Source: Salinicoccus sediminis
GTDB lineage: Bacteria > Bacillota > Bacilli > Staphylococcales > Salinicoccaceae
Length of the DNA: 64,000 nucleotides
Assembly: GCF_000986795.1 (NCBI RefSeq)
Contig: NZ_LAYZ01000002.1
Span: 248,001-312,000 of the forward strand
Reading direction: 5' to 3'
The position numbers were made by a program, and so were the translations under genes. The notes below the pieces were generated by a model, which searched no databases, was not told the origin of the DNA, and saw nothing but the letters and a program-made list of their open reading frames with translations. Each line of letters opens with the position of its first letter. The first letter of the stretch is position 1. This document shows, piece after piece, positions 1 through 8,825 of this stretch.

Positions 1-229
1 GCGTCCCGGTTTTGATGACGATGATCCCCCGCGACAGGTCCGCCTCGATTTCGAAGTGTGCATCCCCGCGCCTGAGCAGGCCGGTGGAGAACCCGCGTGG
101 TGTAATGTCGAGGATCACATGTGCCCATTGTGGTTCCTGTGGCGCATATTCAAGCTTGATCTTGCCGAGAATCTGAGAAATCAGCTGGAGTGTCGTAATC
201 TCATTCTTATATTCAGTATAGAATCCCAT
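1..229 (-). CDS. DUF5996 family protein, N-terminal part
   Basis: The gene runs off the left edge, so only the first 76 codons are visible. The start at 229 is preceded by an AGAGGTGA ribosome binding site. The translation resembles the N-terminal half of DUF5996 proteins: an aromatic/hydrophobic stretch with QILGKIKL near residues 18-25, a proline-rich turn, then ITPRGFSTG. No function is established for this family that I know of. Nothing in the neighbourhood suggests a role, and a terminator at 292-328 separates it from the genes to its right. The family call rests on pattern recall only. Confidence 0.6.
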   Translation of the reverse strand, partial: MGFYTEYKNEITTLQLISQILGKIKLEYAPQEPQWAHVILDITPRGFSTGLLRRGDAHFEIEADLSRGIIVIKTGT

Positions 230-291
230 AAAAATTCACCTCTTAGAGTCAGAATACCCTTTTGAAGCCACGATATTCTCTCCATTTACCA

Positions 292-328
292 TAAAAACCG
301 CCCGGACTGTCAACAGACAGCCCGGGCG
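292..328 (-). terminator. Rho-independent terminator of the DUF3100 operon
   Basis: On the minus strand a GC-rich stem (CGCCCGGGCTGTC paired with GACAGTCCGGGCG, with small imperfections) is followed by GGTTTTTA. It lies just after the stop of the membrane protein gene at 346 and ends the leftward operon of three genes. Confidence 0.8.
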
Positions 329-345
329 TAAATCCATCAATGTCA

Positions 346-798
346 TTATACGATTCCCTGGATCCTGAGAATGATTTCGGCGACGATTGCAGATCCGAGG
401 TATGTACCGAGGAGCACCAGCATGCCGATGATGATGGTCTTCCAGCCGAGCTTGGCAAAGTCGGCCCATGAGTTGCCGATGGAAATGCCGGCATATGCGA
501 GTATCGGCGTGGTCAACGCGAGCAGGTTCACTTCCGCGGTCCATGCATAGAGCGTTTCCGCACCCGGTACGCCGGGAATCGTTACCAGGAATCCGAGTAT
601 GCCGATATAGGCGATGCTCGGCACTTTGAAGGGCAGGTAGTGGTGGATGACCATGCCCGCCAGCACGATAGCCATCAGCGTGATGATGCCGGGCAGGGCG
701 GTAAGCGGCATGACACCGTAGCCAATCATGTTGCCGATGAGTGTCAGTGCACTCACGATGGTGAGGGTCAGTGTCCAGTCAATCAGCTTCTCTTTCAT
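346..798 (-). CDS. Small integral membrane protein, partner of the DUF3100 protein
   Basis: A 150-residue, very hydrophobic protein with about four or five predicted membrane segments and few charges. Its start overlaps the stop of the upstream DUF3100 gene by four bases (ATGA type), so the two are translationally coupled and probably form one membrane complex. An M20 amidohydrolase lies upstream in the same operon. A reasonable inference is that the two membrane proteins transport a substrate or product of that hydrolase, for instance an N-acylated amino acid or peptide. I do not recognise a characterised homologue and the transport role is not proven. Confidence 0.65.
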   Translation of the reverse strand: MKEKLIDWTLTLTIVSALTLIGNMIGYGVMPLTALPGIITLMAIVLAGMVIHHYLPFKVPSIAYIGILGFLVTIPGVPGAETLYAWTAEVNLLALTTPILAYAGISIGNSWADFAKLGWKTIIIGMLVLLGTYLGSAIVAEIILRIQGIV

Positions 799-1601
799 TT
801 TTCCACCCCTTTACCCTTTGACTTGATCTTCATGACAAGCGAGTAGTACTTTTCCGCCAGCGGCAGTGCGATGAAGAGACTCATGTAGAGTCCTGTCACC
901 GATGTAAGCAGGTTGCTGGCGCCCGAATAGGCGGTGATGATGTCGCTCTGTTCCGGGAACATCGATACAAGCGGCCCGAGTGAAGCGGCGGTCATGCTTC
1001 CGCTGCCGATTCCGGTCGCCATGGCGAATGATAATGGACTGATCGGCAGCAGGGAGGCGAGGAGTCCTGAAGCTAGCCCCATGAAAATCGCCCCGAAAAT
1101 CGTGCCGAATATGTACATCGCAACCACACCGCGACCTTCAGGCGAGGAGACGCCGAACTTCTCTGAGATGAGAGCGAGGTTCGCCTCACGTCCGATGGAG
1201 TGGGTCATGCCTATCGTTTCACGCTTCAGTCCCAGAAAGATGGCTACCGGCAGTGCGATAAGCACTGTCGCGATGTTCCCGATTTCCTGCAGTATGAGTG
1301 CAGGCCCTGCCTCTATCAGTTCAGGCAGGGCAGGTCCCGCCTCGACACCGAACTTCGCAATCAGCAGCGTGACGGACATGAAAACCAGTGTCTCCGCCTT
1401 TTTGGACTGTGCCTTATTGATCAGCGGTGTGAAGAATGTACCGAGTCCGATGACTACGGCGTAGAGCATCGGCAAAAGCAGGATGACACCCGCCCCGATG
1501 GCGATTTCATAGGTGCCGATCAGTTCAGTCAGTATCACGATTCCAAGTACGACGGCATGCAGCCGCCAGTCTTTCCACAACCCTCTTGGTTCATTGCTCA
1601 T
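795..1601 (-). CDS. DUF3100 family membrane protein, probable transporter subunit
   Basis: The 268-residue product has about eight hydrophobic segments and fits the DUF3100 membrane family, including the glycine-rich GIGSGSMTAASLGP stretch in the C-terminal half. I chose the start at 1601 over an in-frame ATG at 1649 because AAAGGGTG lies at the right distance before it; the longer form would begin in the spacer after the hydrolase gene. It follows the M20 amidohydrolase by 25 bases and overlaps the small membrane protein downstream. Coupling of these three genes suggests uptake or export of an amidohydrolase substrate. The family has no firmly established substrate. Confidence 0.7.
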   Translation of the reverse strand: MSNEPRGLWKDWRLHAVVLGIVILTELIGTYEIAIGAGVILLLPMLYAVVIGLGTFFTPLINKAQSKKAETLVFMSVTLLIAKFGVEAGPALPELIEAGPALILQEIGNIATVLIALPVAIFLGLKRETIGMTHSIGREANLALISEKFGVSSPEGRGVVAMYIFGTIFGAIFMGLASGLLASLLPISPLSFAMATGIGSGSMTAASLGPLVSMFPEQSDIITAYSGASNLLTSVTGLYMSLFIALPLAEKYYSLVMKIKSKGKGVEK

Positions 1602-1626
1602 ATTATGCACCCTTTCATGGTGACCG

Positions 1627-2802
1627 TCAGTTGTTCTCCATGTATTCAACCGTGGATTTGGCCAGTATTTTTGCTGCGATCAAAAGAGACTCCTCATTGA
1701 TGTCGAACTTCGGATGGTGGTGGGGGAACGGATCCTCCACACCGTCAGGCTGGGCACCCGTGAAGAAGTACGTCCCTTTGACCTCCTGGAGGTAGTAGGC
1801 ATAATCCTCGCCGCCCATGATCGGATCGATCTCCTTCACTTCATTGACGCCGGGGACCGTCTTCGCCACATCCCTGACGAATTCCGTCTCTTCCTTGTGA
1901 TTGACGAGCACCGGGTAGCCTTTCTTGTATTCATATTCAAAGTCAGCATCCGACAGATGACATGTCCCTTCGACGACACGACGGATCTCCCGATCCATAT
2001 GTTCACGGACATCCTCTTTCAGAGTACGCACTGTACCGGAAAGTTTCGCGGAGTTCGCAATGACGTTATACGGGCCCGCAGCCTCGAAGTTGCAGACGGA
2101 CAGAACTGCAGAGTCGAGCGGGTTCACACGGCGGCTGACGATCTGCTGGAGATTGTCAACGAGCTGGGAGGCGATCAGGATGCTGTCCTTCGTATCCTGC
2201 GGCATCGCACCGTGACCACCCTTGCCCTTGATCGTGATTTCAAATTTGTCCGCCGCAGCCTGAAGCGCATCCGTACGGTAGTTGATCTCGCGGAACGGCG
2301 TCTGCGCCTGCAGGTGCGTGCCGAAAATCACATCCACACCATCAAGGCACCCGTCCTCGATCATCGCCTTGGCACCACCCGGCGGCAGCTCCTCGGCATG
2401 CTGGTGGATGAAGACAACATTCCCCTTCAGTTCACCCTTCATCCGGTTCAATACCTTCGCCACACCAAGCAGTGTCGCAGTATGGCCGTCATGACCGCAT
2501 GCATGCATCACACCCTCATTCACAGACTGGAAAGGAAGACCCGTATCCTCCTGGATCGGCAAAGCGTCAAAATCCGCACGCAGCGCAACAGTCGGGCCAT
2601 CAAGCCCACCTTTTAAGTAGGCAACCACACCATTGCCCCCAACACCCGTCTTCACCTCATGACCAAGATCATTGTGGAAATCCGCGATGAATTTCGGCGT
2701 TTCAACCTCCTCGAAAGACAACTCAGGATGCTTATGCAGATGTCTCCTGATGTCCACAATCTCATCATATATGGTGTCCAAACTTGAAAATAACTGTTGC
2801 AT
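1627..2802 (-). CDS. M20 family amidohydrolase (N-acyl amino acid or peptide hydrolase)
   Basis: A 391-residue cytoplasmic metallohydrolase of the M20D group (hippurate hydrolase/IAA-amino acid hydrolase-like). The metal-binding motif HACGHDGH is at residues 100-107, HQHAEE at about 133-138, the dimerisation-domain motif GGHGAMPQ at about 195-202, and an HHHPKF motif near the C terminus. Its start is supported by AAAGGGGA upstream. It heads an operon with two membrane proteins, so its substrate is probably delivered by them. Exact substrate cannot be read from the sequence. A second M20 enzyme is encoded at 48925-50091 next to an AbgT transporter. Confidence 0.85.
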   Translation of the reverse strand: MQQLFSSLDTIYDEIVDIRRHLHKHPELSFEEVETPKFIADFHNDLGHEVKTGVGGNGVVAYLKGGLDGPTVALRADFDALPIQEDTGLPFQSVNEGVMHACGHDGHTATLLGVAKVLNRMKGELKGNVVFIHQHAEELPPGGAKAMIEDGCLDGVDVIFGTHLQAQTPFREINYRTDALQAAADKFEITIKGKGGHGAMPQDTKDSILIASQLVDNLQQIVSRRVNPLDSAVLSVCNFEAAGPYNVIANSAKLSGTVRTLKEDVREHMDREIRRVVEGTCHLSDADFEYEYKKGYPVLVNHKEETEFVRDVAKTVPGVNEVKEIDPIMGGEDYAYYLQEVKGTYFFTGAQPDGVEDPFPHHHPKFDINEESLLIAAKILAKSTVEYMENN

Positions 2803-2978
2803 GTTTAACGTCCCCTTTATAAGTTGATGGTTTGCTTATAAAAAGTATATAGGGAGAAAAAAGAACAGTCAAAATATTCTTTGAATTATGGTGGGATATC
2901 CAGGAAAGAGTAAAAATTAGGGGTTCATGAAGAGGGTATATAATAATATAGATTTTATGGGTTGAAGGAGGAATGGTC

Positions 2979-3395
2979 ATGGCCGATATCATGACTTCCG
3001 AACAGAGAAGAAGGACAATGAGTAAAATCAGAGCCGTTTCCAAATTGGAAACTATGGTTTCGAATGAATTATGGAGGAAAGGATACCGTTTCAGGAGAAA
3101 CACAAGGGGAATGGTGGGTACTCCAGATATATCAATCAAGAAATACAAAGTCGTCATATTCATAGATTCATGCTTCTGGCATCAATGTCCGGTCCATGGG
3201 AATATGCCAAGGACAAACGTGGAGTTTTGGGAAAGGAAATTCACCAGAAACAAAGAACGGGATCAAGAGGTGGATCAATATTATAAGGAGAGGGGATGGA
3301 ATATAAAAAGAGTATGGGAACATGAGGTGAGGAATGATCTGGATGAAGTTGTTTCAGATCTGGCTGAGTTTAAAGATGAATCTAAAAGGAATTGA
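2979..3395 (+). CDS. vsr: Very short patch repair endonuclease Vsr
   Basis: The 138-residue protein matches Vsr, which nicks T:G mismatches that arise when 5-methylcytosine deaminates in a methyltransferase target site. Visible hallmarks are MTSEQRRRTMS near the N terminus, the catalytic aspartate in GTPD (D50), FWHQCP at 66-71 and RVWEHE at 111-116. I chose ATG 2979 rather than 2973 because AAGGAGG ends only one base before the latter. It belongs functionally to the cytosine methyltransferase at 5197, although 1.8 kb and a convergent endonuclease gene lie between. The gene is richer in A and T than the hydrolase operon to its left and marks the left part of the defence island. Confidence 0.93.
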   Translation: MADIMTSEQRRRTMSKIRAVSKLETMVSNELWRKGYRFRRNTRGMVGTPDISIKKYKVVIFIDSCFWHQCPVHGNMPRTNVEFWERKFTRNKERDQEVDQYYKERGWNIKRVWEHEVRNDLDEVVSDLAEFKDESKRN

Positions 3396-3768
3396 ACTTA
3401 TAGTTAGTGAGCTTCTGTTCACGATCATGATTAAAGAGAACGATGTGTATGGCAAAATGAAAGTGCAGAGCTTTGCAATGTAGAAATGCAGAGGTCTGCA
3501 CTAATTTAATTTGGTGTAGACAATTTTCCTGGTCCGATGGCGTATTTTTTCAAGCTGATAATTTCCCTTTACGAAAATCAGATAAAGTCATGATTGCTGA
3601 GCAAGTTATTGATGACTGTGCCTTTTATCCATAGATTTTGCCGATACATAGTGACATTGTTTATAGTCAGTGGTTTTTTAGATGAATCGGTGCCTGTTCC
3701 CCTGAAAAATATATCGTATTCCGAACCTTTCGGGAAGTTTGGAGCGGTACTGGCTATACCATTCTTGT
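3396..3768. other. Intergenic gap between vsr and the endonuclease gene
   Basis: About 370 bases without a convincing gene. It contains an imperfect hairpin whose arms GTGCAGA and TCTGCAC lie around 3471-3501. A 67-codon open frame at 3594-3797 has no ribosome binding site of note and overlaps the end of the endonuclease gene, so I do not count it. The stretch may be debris from insertion of the island, but I see no recognisable transposon end. Confidence 0.4.
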
Positions 3769-5043
3769 TTATAATCTGCTCGCCACTTTTTTTGTAACAG
3801 GTTCATCAATCAATTTATCATTGAATATCAAATCCCGTACGATATTCCAGACACACTCGACGTTATTATATATGAAATCATCAGAGAAGTTCACTCTCTT
3901 GAACCCTTTGAAGACATTTTCTGAAAGTGGTGCTTTAGTATAAGGTTCTTCAAAAATTATGAATAAGAAAGGGTTTGTGAAGTATGCATGTAAAGATGAA
4001 TCCTCGAAATTCAAAGTTTTATCCAGCCATTCATCAAATTCTATTGCCATAAGTTTGGTGTCTTCTGTCCTGTATCCTTCTACGGTCTGCCGGATGGTCT
4101 TGACTGTCAGTCCGACCTCTTCAAAAAGTTTGACTTTGGATAGTTTCTTTTCACTGGATTCAAACATGGACAGAACAATTTTTTCGCCAATCGCCTTATC
4201 GTAGTCGTTGTTATTGGAAGATTTTTTCACATCAATATTCAAGACTTCTACTATTTCATCTAATGTCATCCCCTGATAATGCTGTGTTAATGATTTCAAC
4301 TTATTATCAAAGTCTCTGAAGGATAATATTTCTTCATCCAAATCCTCGAGTTCATTACTGAAGTACCTGTCCACGATGGTAGATACAACATTTCTCTTTA
4401 GTCTGAACCTGGGCCTGTTTGGCCATTTTGGCGATGTATCTATGAACATAAGCTGGTCCCTTAAGGCGCTTGAAAGCGTGGGGTACATTTCTTCAGGATC
4501 ATCATGATTTTTATGTATATTGGCTATGTAGTCTTTTACTATTGCCCAGTCATTCTCAAGGATTTTCCTCTCTTCTTCAGGAAATTCGAATATCTCAAAC
4601 CCCTTGATATAAAAATCTGCATAATCTGAGACGGTCACTGTTGATTCAGAATCGTAATGATAATAGATTAATAATAATTTCTCTAGTTTATTCCAAAAAT
4701 GAGAAGTGTCAAAGTCCTGGTTTACGATTGTTTCTGGTGATACAGCGGTAATGGTCATAGGCTCTTTGGCTTCGAATTTCTTAGGTGATTTTTTTGAGAA
4801 ACGAATACCAGTCGTTTTCACTTCTATTTCTTCGCCATCTACAATTAAGTCGGGAGCTTGGTAGGAATTGGCAGGAAATCCTATGACTGATTGCTCAATG
4901 ACATCCCCTGCTATCCCTGTAACTTTTTTATGATTTTTTACCTTTTCAAAAACTCCTTTCGAATCTACATCGCCCAATGTTTTATTAATGACGGAATTCA
5001 GTACACTTTCCAATTCTTTTTTTGAGATTTCATAGCTATCCAT
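3769..5043 (-). CDS. Type II restriction endonuclease, MutH/Sau3AI family
   Basis: The 424-residue protein resembles Sau3AI, which cuts at GATC. The N-terminal half holds a MutH-like catalytic core: GDVIE (46-50), PD (64-65) and EVK (74-76), giving a D-x8-E-x-K metal site. Sau3AI begins with a similar MESY-type N terminus and has a second MutH-like effector domain; the C-terminal 200 residues here fit that layout, though the protein is shorter than Sau3AI. I chose ATG 5043 (MDSYEIS) with AGGTGGTG upstream rather than the longer frame from 5133. It is divergent from the methyltransferase at 5197, the usual arrangement of a type II pair. GATC specificity is inferred from family resemblance. Confidence 0.85.
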   Translation of the reverse strand: MDSYEISKKELESVLNSVINKTLGDVDSKGVFEKVKNHKKVTGIAGDVIEQSVIGFPANSYQAPDLIVDGEEIEVKTTGIRFSKKSPKKFEAKEPMTITAVSPETIVNQDFDTSHFWNKLEKLLLIYYHYDSESTVTVSDYADFYIKGFEIFEFPEEERKILENDWAIVKDYIANIHKNHDDPEEMYPTLSSALRDQLMFIDTSPKWPNRPRFRLKRNVVSTIVDRYFSNELEDLDEEILSFRDFDNKLKSLTQHYQGMTLDEIVEVLNIDVKKSSNNNDYDKAIGEKIVLSMFESSEKKLSKVKLFEEVGLTVKTIRQTVEGYRTEDTKLMAIEFDEWLDKTLNFEDSSLHAYFTNPFLFIIFEEPYTKAPLSENVFKGFKRVNFSDDFIYNNVECVWNIVRDLIFNDKLIDEPVTKKVASRL

Positions 5044-5125
5044 AGTGCACCACCTATAATATATGTATAAAATAATTGGAACAAATTTTGAATTTTTTTT
5101 CAAGTTCTGTTCCTGGATTATATAC

Positions 5126-5154
5126 TTGATCACAGAGTGTTACTATGATATAAT
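5126..5154 (+). promoter_or_regulatory. Sigma-A promoter of the methyltransferase gene
   Basis: TTGATC and a perfect TATAAT box are separated by 17 bases, about 45 bases before the TTG start of the methyltransferase. This gives the modification gene its own promoter, separate from the divergent endonuclease gene. Confidence 0.7.
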
Positions 5155-5196
5155 ATTTAGATATAATATAAGCTTTGAAGTGGGGGCAAATGCATT

Positions 5197-6435
5197 TTGA
5201 GGAAATTGAAAGTTGCAGAACTTTTTGCTGGTGTAGGTGGATTTCGCCTTGGACTTGAGAATACAAAAATGAATAAATTTGAAGTTACTTGGGCAAATCA
5301 GTGGGAACCAGGCAAAAAAGTACAACATGCATTTGATTGCTACTCCACAAGATTTGATACAGGGATACACGTCAATGAAGATATAGCTGAAGTGTCGGAT
5401 AAGGAGATGGCCGATACGAGTGCTGATCTGATAGTAGGTGGATTCCCTTGCCAAGATTATTCAGTAGCGAGGTCACTGAATGGTGAACTCGGGATTTCGG
5501 GTAAAAAAGGGGTCCTGTTCTGGCAGATCACCCGATTCATACAGAACACAGTTCCGAAATATGTACTATTGGAAAACGTGGACCGTCTGTTGAAATCACC
5601 TTCCAAACAACGTGGCAGGGATTTCGCCGTCATGCTTTCTACCCTTAACGAATTGGGATATGACGTTGAATGGCGTGTCATCAATGCTGCAGAATATGGG
5701 AATGCACAAAGACGCAGAAGGGTTTTTATTTTTGCGTATAGAAGAAATATGGCATACGGAAAAGCGATGAGTGACGTATCGCCGAAATCTTTGATATATA
5801 AAGAGGGCATGTTTGCGAAGGCATTCCCAGTTGAAGGGGAACCATTTAAAAACAGAGAAGCTGAAACAAGCATTTCCAGTGATATTGTAGAAGTGTCGGA
5901 TAACTTCTCATTTGAATTTTATAATACCGGAATCATGAGGAATGGTGGAATAACGACAATTCATACAGTGCCGGTTTCAGAAGAAGCGACACCATTGAAG
6001 GAAATCATTGAAGCGAACTACGATGAGAAATATATCGTAGAAGGAGCAAAGCTGGATAAGTTCAAATATCTGAGGGGCCAAAAGCGTGAAGAGCGGACTG
6101 CTAAAAATGGGCATAAGTATTTCTATACTGAAGGTGGCATGAGTGAAACCGATGATTTGAACCTGCCCGGCAGGACAATGCTGACAAGCGAAGGGTCAGT
6201 GAACAGAAGCACACATCTGCTGAAAACCGATGATAATTATAGGACCCTGACTCCAGTAGAGGCAGAAAGATTGAATGGCTTCCCTGACAATTGGACAGAC
6301 ACAATGCCAGAAAGAACGAGATATTTCTGCATGGGGAATGCGCTAGTAGTTCCTTTGGTAACTAGGATGGGGAACGAGATAGAGAGAATAGATATAGAAT
6401 ACCCAGAAAATATAACTCAAATAGAATTGTTATGA
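5197..6435 (+). CDS. DNA (cytosine-5-)-methyltransferase, M.Sau3AI-like
   Basis: A 412-residue C5-methyltransferase with all core motifs in order: motif I FAGVGGFRLGL (10-20), motif IV GGFPCQDYS with catalytic Cys85, motif VI ENVDRLL, motif VIII QRRRRVFIF, motif IX LTPVEAERLNGFPDNW and motif X GNALVVPLV. Length and many stretches match my recollection of M.Sau3AI, which methylates the cytosine of GATC; specificity is therefore inferred. The start is a TTG at 5197 behind GTGGGGG. It protects the host from the divergent MutH-type endonuclease, and its 5-methylcytosines explain the presence of vsr. A strong terminator at 6489 ends its transcript. Confidence 0.93.
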   Translation: MRKLKVAELFAGVGGFRLGLENTKMNKFEVTWANQWEPGKKVQHAFDCYSTRFDTGIHVNEDIAEVSDKEMADTSADLIVGGFPCQDYSVARSLNGELGISGKKGVLFWQITRFIQNTVPKYVLLENVDRLLKSPSKQRGRDFAVMLSTLNELGYDVEWRVINAAEYGNAQRRRRVFIFAYRRNMAYGKAMSDVSPKSLIYKEGMFAKAFPVEGEPFKNREAETSISSDIVEVSDNFSFEFYNTGIMRNGGITTIHTVPVSEEATPLKEIIEANYDEKYIVEGAKLDKFKYLRGQKREERTAKNGHKYFYTEGGMSETDDLNLPGRTMLTSEGSVNRSTHLLKTDDNYRTLTPVEAERLNGFPDNWTDTMPERTRYFCMGNALVVPLVTRMGNEIERIDIEYPENITQIELL

Positions 6436-6488
6436 TTATTGTTAACTTTAACAATCCGTGTGGAAAAAATTAAAATAATATAATTATA

Positions 6489-6520
6489 ACAGGAGAGATG
6501 AATCATCTCTCCTGTTTTTT
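6489..6520 (+). terminator. Terminator of the methyltransferase gene
   Basis: The 13-base arms ACAGGAGAGATGA and TCATCTCTCCTGT are followed by seven T residues. It separates the methyltransferase from the ATPase operon that starts at 6620, so that operon needs its own promoter in the AT-rich spacer 6521-6600. Confidence 0.88.
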
Positions 6521-6619
6521 TGTCATATAAAACTAGAATATGTGTTATAAATACATTATAATTGTTATATAAAATATATATAGTATTAATAATTAAAATA
6601 TAGAACAGAAGGTGATTAT

Positions 6620-6856
6620 TTGGAGAACAAACATGATAAATTCATTAGATTAGCAGAGCATAGGACTAATGATGTTTTAAATAAACTAAGATTAATAGGA
6701 AATTTGTCGAATAAGAAAAACTATAATTATAGCTCCGAAGAAGTGAATGAGATTTTCAATGCTATAGATTCTGAATTGAAAAAAACTAAAAACATGTTTG
6801 AATTAGAGAGTGAAAAAAATGATTCGCAATTTAAATTTAGAAAAGGAAAAGGTTGA
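6620..6856 (+). CDS. Small protein of unknown function, first gene of the ATPase operon
   Basis: The 78-residue, highly charged protein starts at a TTG behind AGAAGGTGATT. It contains helical, lysine- and glutamate-rich stretches (IDSELKKTKNMFELESEKN) and no hydrophobic segment, so it is probably a soluble helical or coiled-coil protein. The next gene, a GHKL ATPase, begins four bases after its stop, so both are likely made together. It could be a structural partner or regulator of the ATPase. I do not recognise the family. Confidence 0.6.
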   Translation: MENKHDKFIRLAEHRTNDVLNKLRLIGNLSNKKNYNYSSEEVNEIFNAIDSELKKTKNMFELESEKNDSQFKFRKGKG

Positions 6857-6860
6857 AAAT

Positions 6861-8825
6861 ATGAAAAAATGGAAATTTCCAAATGGAAAAGATCTCACTC
6901 CCTCGGGACACAATAATACTGCTATAGAAATGTTTCTGGATAATATCATAAACTCCTTAACTCGAGAGGTAGTGCAGAATTCATTAGATGCTCATAATCC
7001 AGAAATGGGTGCTCCGGTCAAAGTGACGTTCAACGAGTTTTTAATTAGCAAAAATGATATCCCTGGTTATGATGAAATTAAAGATTTTGCATTACCGAGA
7101 GCCATAGAAATGTGGACGGAACATAACAATGAAGACACATTGGATTATCTAAGTAGATTTAATGAAGTCTTGACTAGTGGCAATATTAAAGTGCTTAAAA
7201 TCAGTGACTATAATACAAGAGGATTGAATCAAAATAGTTATGAATCCTTGGTCATTGGAAATGCTTATTCTGTAAAAGAGAATGCAGATTCCGCTGGAAG
7301 CAAAGGAATCGGTAAAGCGGCCCCATTTGCTGCTTCTGATTTAAGAATGGTTTTTTATAATACAGTACCTACCCACGATGTAATAAAATCAGTTGGCATA
7401 ATGAATTTTGTTTCATTCTTATTTGAAGAAAATGAAAACCATATTACTCAAGAAAGAGCTTCCTTCATTTTAAATGATAAAGATTTTATACCAGAACAGA
7501 CTACTTTTGGTTTGAAAAAAAGAGCGGAAGATGAATATGGTACAGATTTATTTATTATAGGGCTTAAAGAACTAGAAGACATGGGGACCTCTATTCTGCT
7601 TTCTGCTATAAATAATTTTCTCATATCAATTATCAAGAATGAATTAGAAATTGAAGTTGGAGAAGTAGTGTTAAATAACAATAGTCTTGAAAAAATTTTG
7701 AAAAACCTTACGCAAAAGGAGTTAAAAGGTCATGAAAGAGCCATTCTTTCTAGCACTTTGAGCTTTTATGATGTAATGACCAATGAGAACACTATTAAAT
7801 TGAATTTAAATGAAACCTTTGATCAATTTTCTTTCATTGAAAACCGAGAGGATGCTACGTTATTTCTTTTGCAACATAGCGATGCTACTCGAACTGTATT
7901 GCAAACACGTAAAGCAGGCATGAAAATTTATGAAAGGAACAGAATAAGCGGAAGCATTAATTTTACTGGTGTATTTAAAGCAGATGGTAAAGAATTGAAC
8001 ACATTACTTAAAGATATGGAGAATGCGAATCATAACATTTGGAGCACTGATAGATTAAGAGGTAGTAGAAAAGCCGAAGCGGAAAAGTTTTTGAAGGCAT
8101 TATATAAGTGGTATAAAGAAAGCGTAAAAGAAGCATATGAGACAACAATGGAGGATGATATTGAAGCGTTTGGTGTGAAAGACTTGCTACCATTAAGAGA
8201 ACAGGAAACTCAAGAAAATGATGAAGAATCAAGAGATTCAGGAATCATAAATAAAATCAGCAATATCTATATAGACAGGAAAAGTCCTAGTAATCAAGTG
8301 AAAAACGGAGAAAGGGAGGAGGAAGAGGTAAAAGAAGATTTAGAACTAACAGGGGTCGGCTTGGGAGATACGTCAGGTCCGGGAAGTAATCGTACAGGGG
8401 AAGCTGGCGGAAACTCTCCTGGAAATGAATATGGTTTTGGAGAAGCAGATGGTAATACGGGACCCGATGAGTCTGGTAGTACAGCTGTGATAAGCAAAAG
8501 AAATAAAATTTCTGTTTCAAAGAATGTTAAAATGAAAGTGTTGGAAAGAGATTCTAAAAAAGGAAGGTTCAAACTAGTAGGTAAATCAGATAAAAACATT
8601 GATAAGTGCCGGATAGAATTGAGCTCAATTGGTGGTGATGGCAGAGCATTTCCAATGACATTATTAGAGGTCGCTTCTGAAATGGATGAAAATTCTGCCA
8701 CTATAGAAAATAATGATATCTTGATCACTAATATAAAGAAAAATGAATATTTTAGAATTAATATAGAAATCGACAGTAAAATAAGAATAAAGATGGAGAG
8801 TGTAGTCTATGAGATTAAAAGCTGA
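6861..8825 (+). CDS. GHKL (HSP90/MutL-type) ATPase of a restriction-linked operon
   Basis: A 654-residue protein with an N-terminal GHKL ATPase fold. Visible boxes are N-box REVVQNSLDA (35-44, magnesium-binding Asn40), SDYNTRG near 115-121 (nucleotide-binding Asp116) and the ATP-lid motif GSKGIGKAAPF (about 146-156). The middle is helical. A gly/ser/glu-rich linker at about 480-550 leads to a C-terminal beta-rich domain. I prefer ATG 6861, with AAGGAAAAGG before it, to the GTG at 6810 that overlaps the previous gene. Neighbouring gene overlaps show it works with the two downstream unknown proteins. It is not MutL or HtpG: the length and C terminus differ. Base composition is much more AT-rich than the chromosome around it. 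Role in DNA sensing or restriction is inference from context. Confidence 0.8.
   Translation: MKKWKFPNGKDLTPSGHNNTAIEMFLDNIINSLTREVVQNSLDAHNPEMGAPVKVTFNEFLISKNDIPGYDEIKDFALPRAIEMWTEHNNEDTLDYLSRFNEVLTSGNIKVLKISDYNTRGLNQNSYESLVIGNAYSVKENADSAGSKGIGKAAPFAASDLRMVFYNTVPTHDVIKSVGIMNFVSFLFEENENHITQERASFILNDKDFIPEQTTFGLKKRAEDEYGTDLFIIGLKELEDMGTSILLSAINNFLISIIKNELEIEVGEVVLNNNSLEKILKNLTQKELKGHERAILSSTLSFYDVMTNENTIKLNLNETFDQFSFIENREDATLFLLQHSDATRTVLQTRKAGMKIYERNRISGSINFTGVFKADGKELNTLLKDMENANHNIWSTDRLRGSRKAEAEKFLKALYKWYKESVKEAYETTMEDDIEAFGVKDLLPLREQETQENDEESRDSGIINKISNIYIDRKSPSNQVKNGEREEEEVKEDLELTGVGLGDTSGPGSNRTGEAGGNSPGNEYGFGEADGNTGPDESGSTAVISKRNKISVSKNVKMKVLERDSKKGRFKLVGKSDKNIDKCRIELSSIGGDGRAFPMTLLEVASEMDENSATIENNDILITNIKKNEYFRINIEIDSKIRIKMESVVYEIKS

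Noticed and set aside
1714-2616. 300-codon open frame opposite the first M20 gene
   Set aside because: Antisense to a conserved enzyme and without a plausible start site or domain.
3594-3797. 67-codon open frame between vsr and the endonuclease gene
   Set aside because: No good ribosome binding site, no recognisable domain, and it runs into the convergent endonuclease gene.
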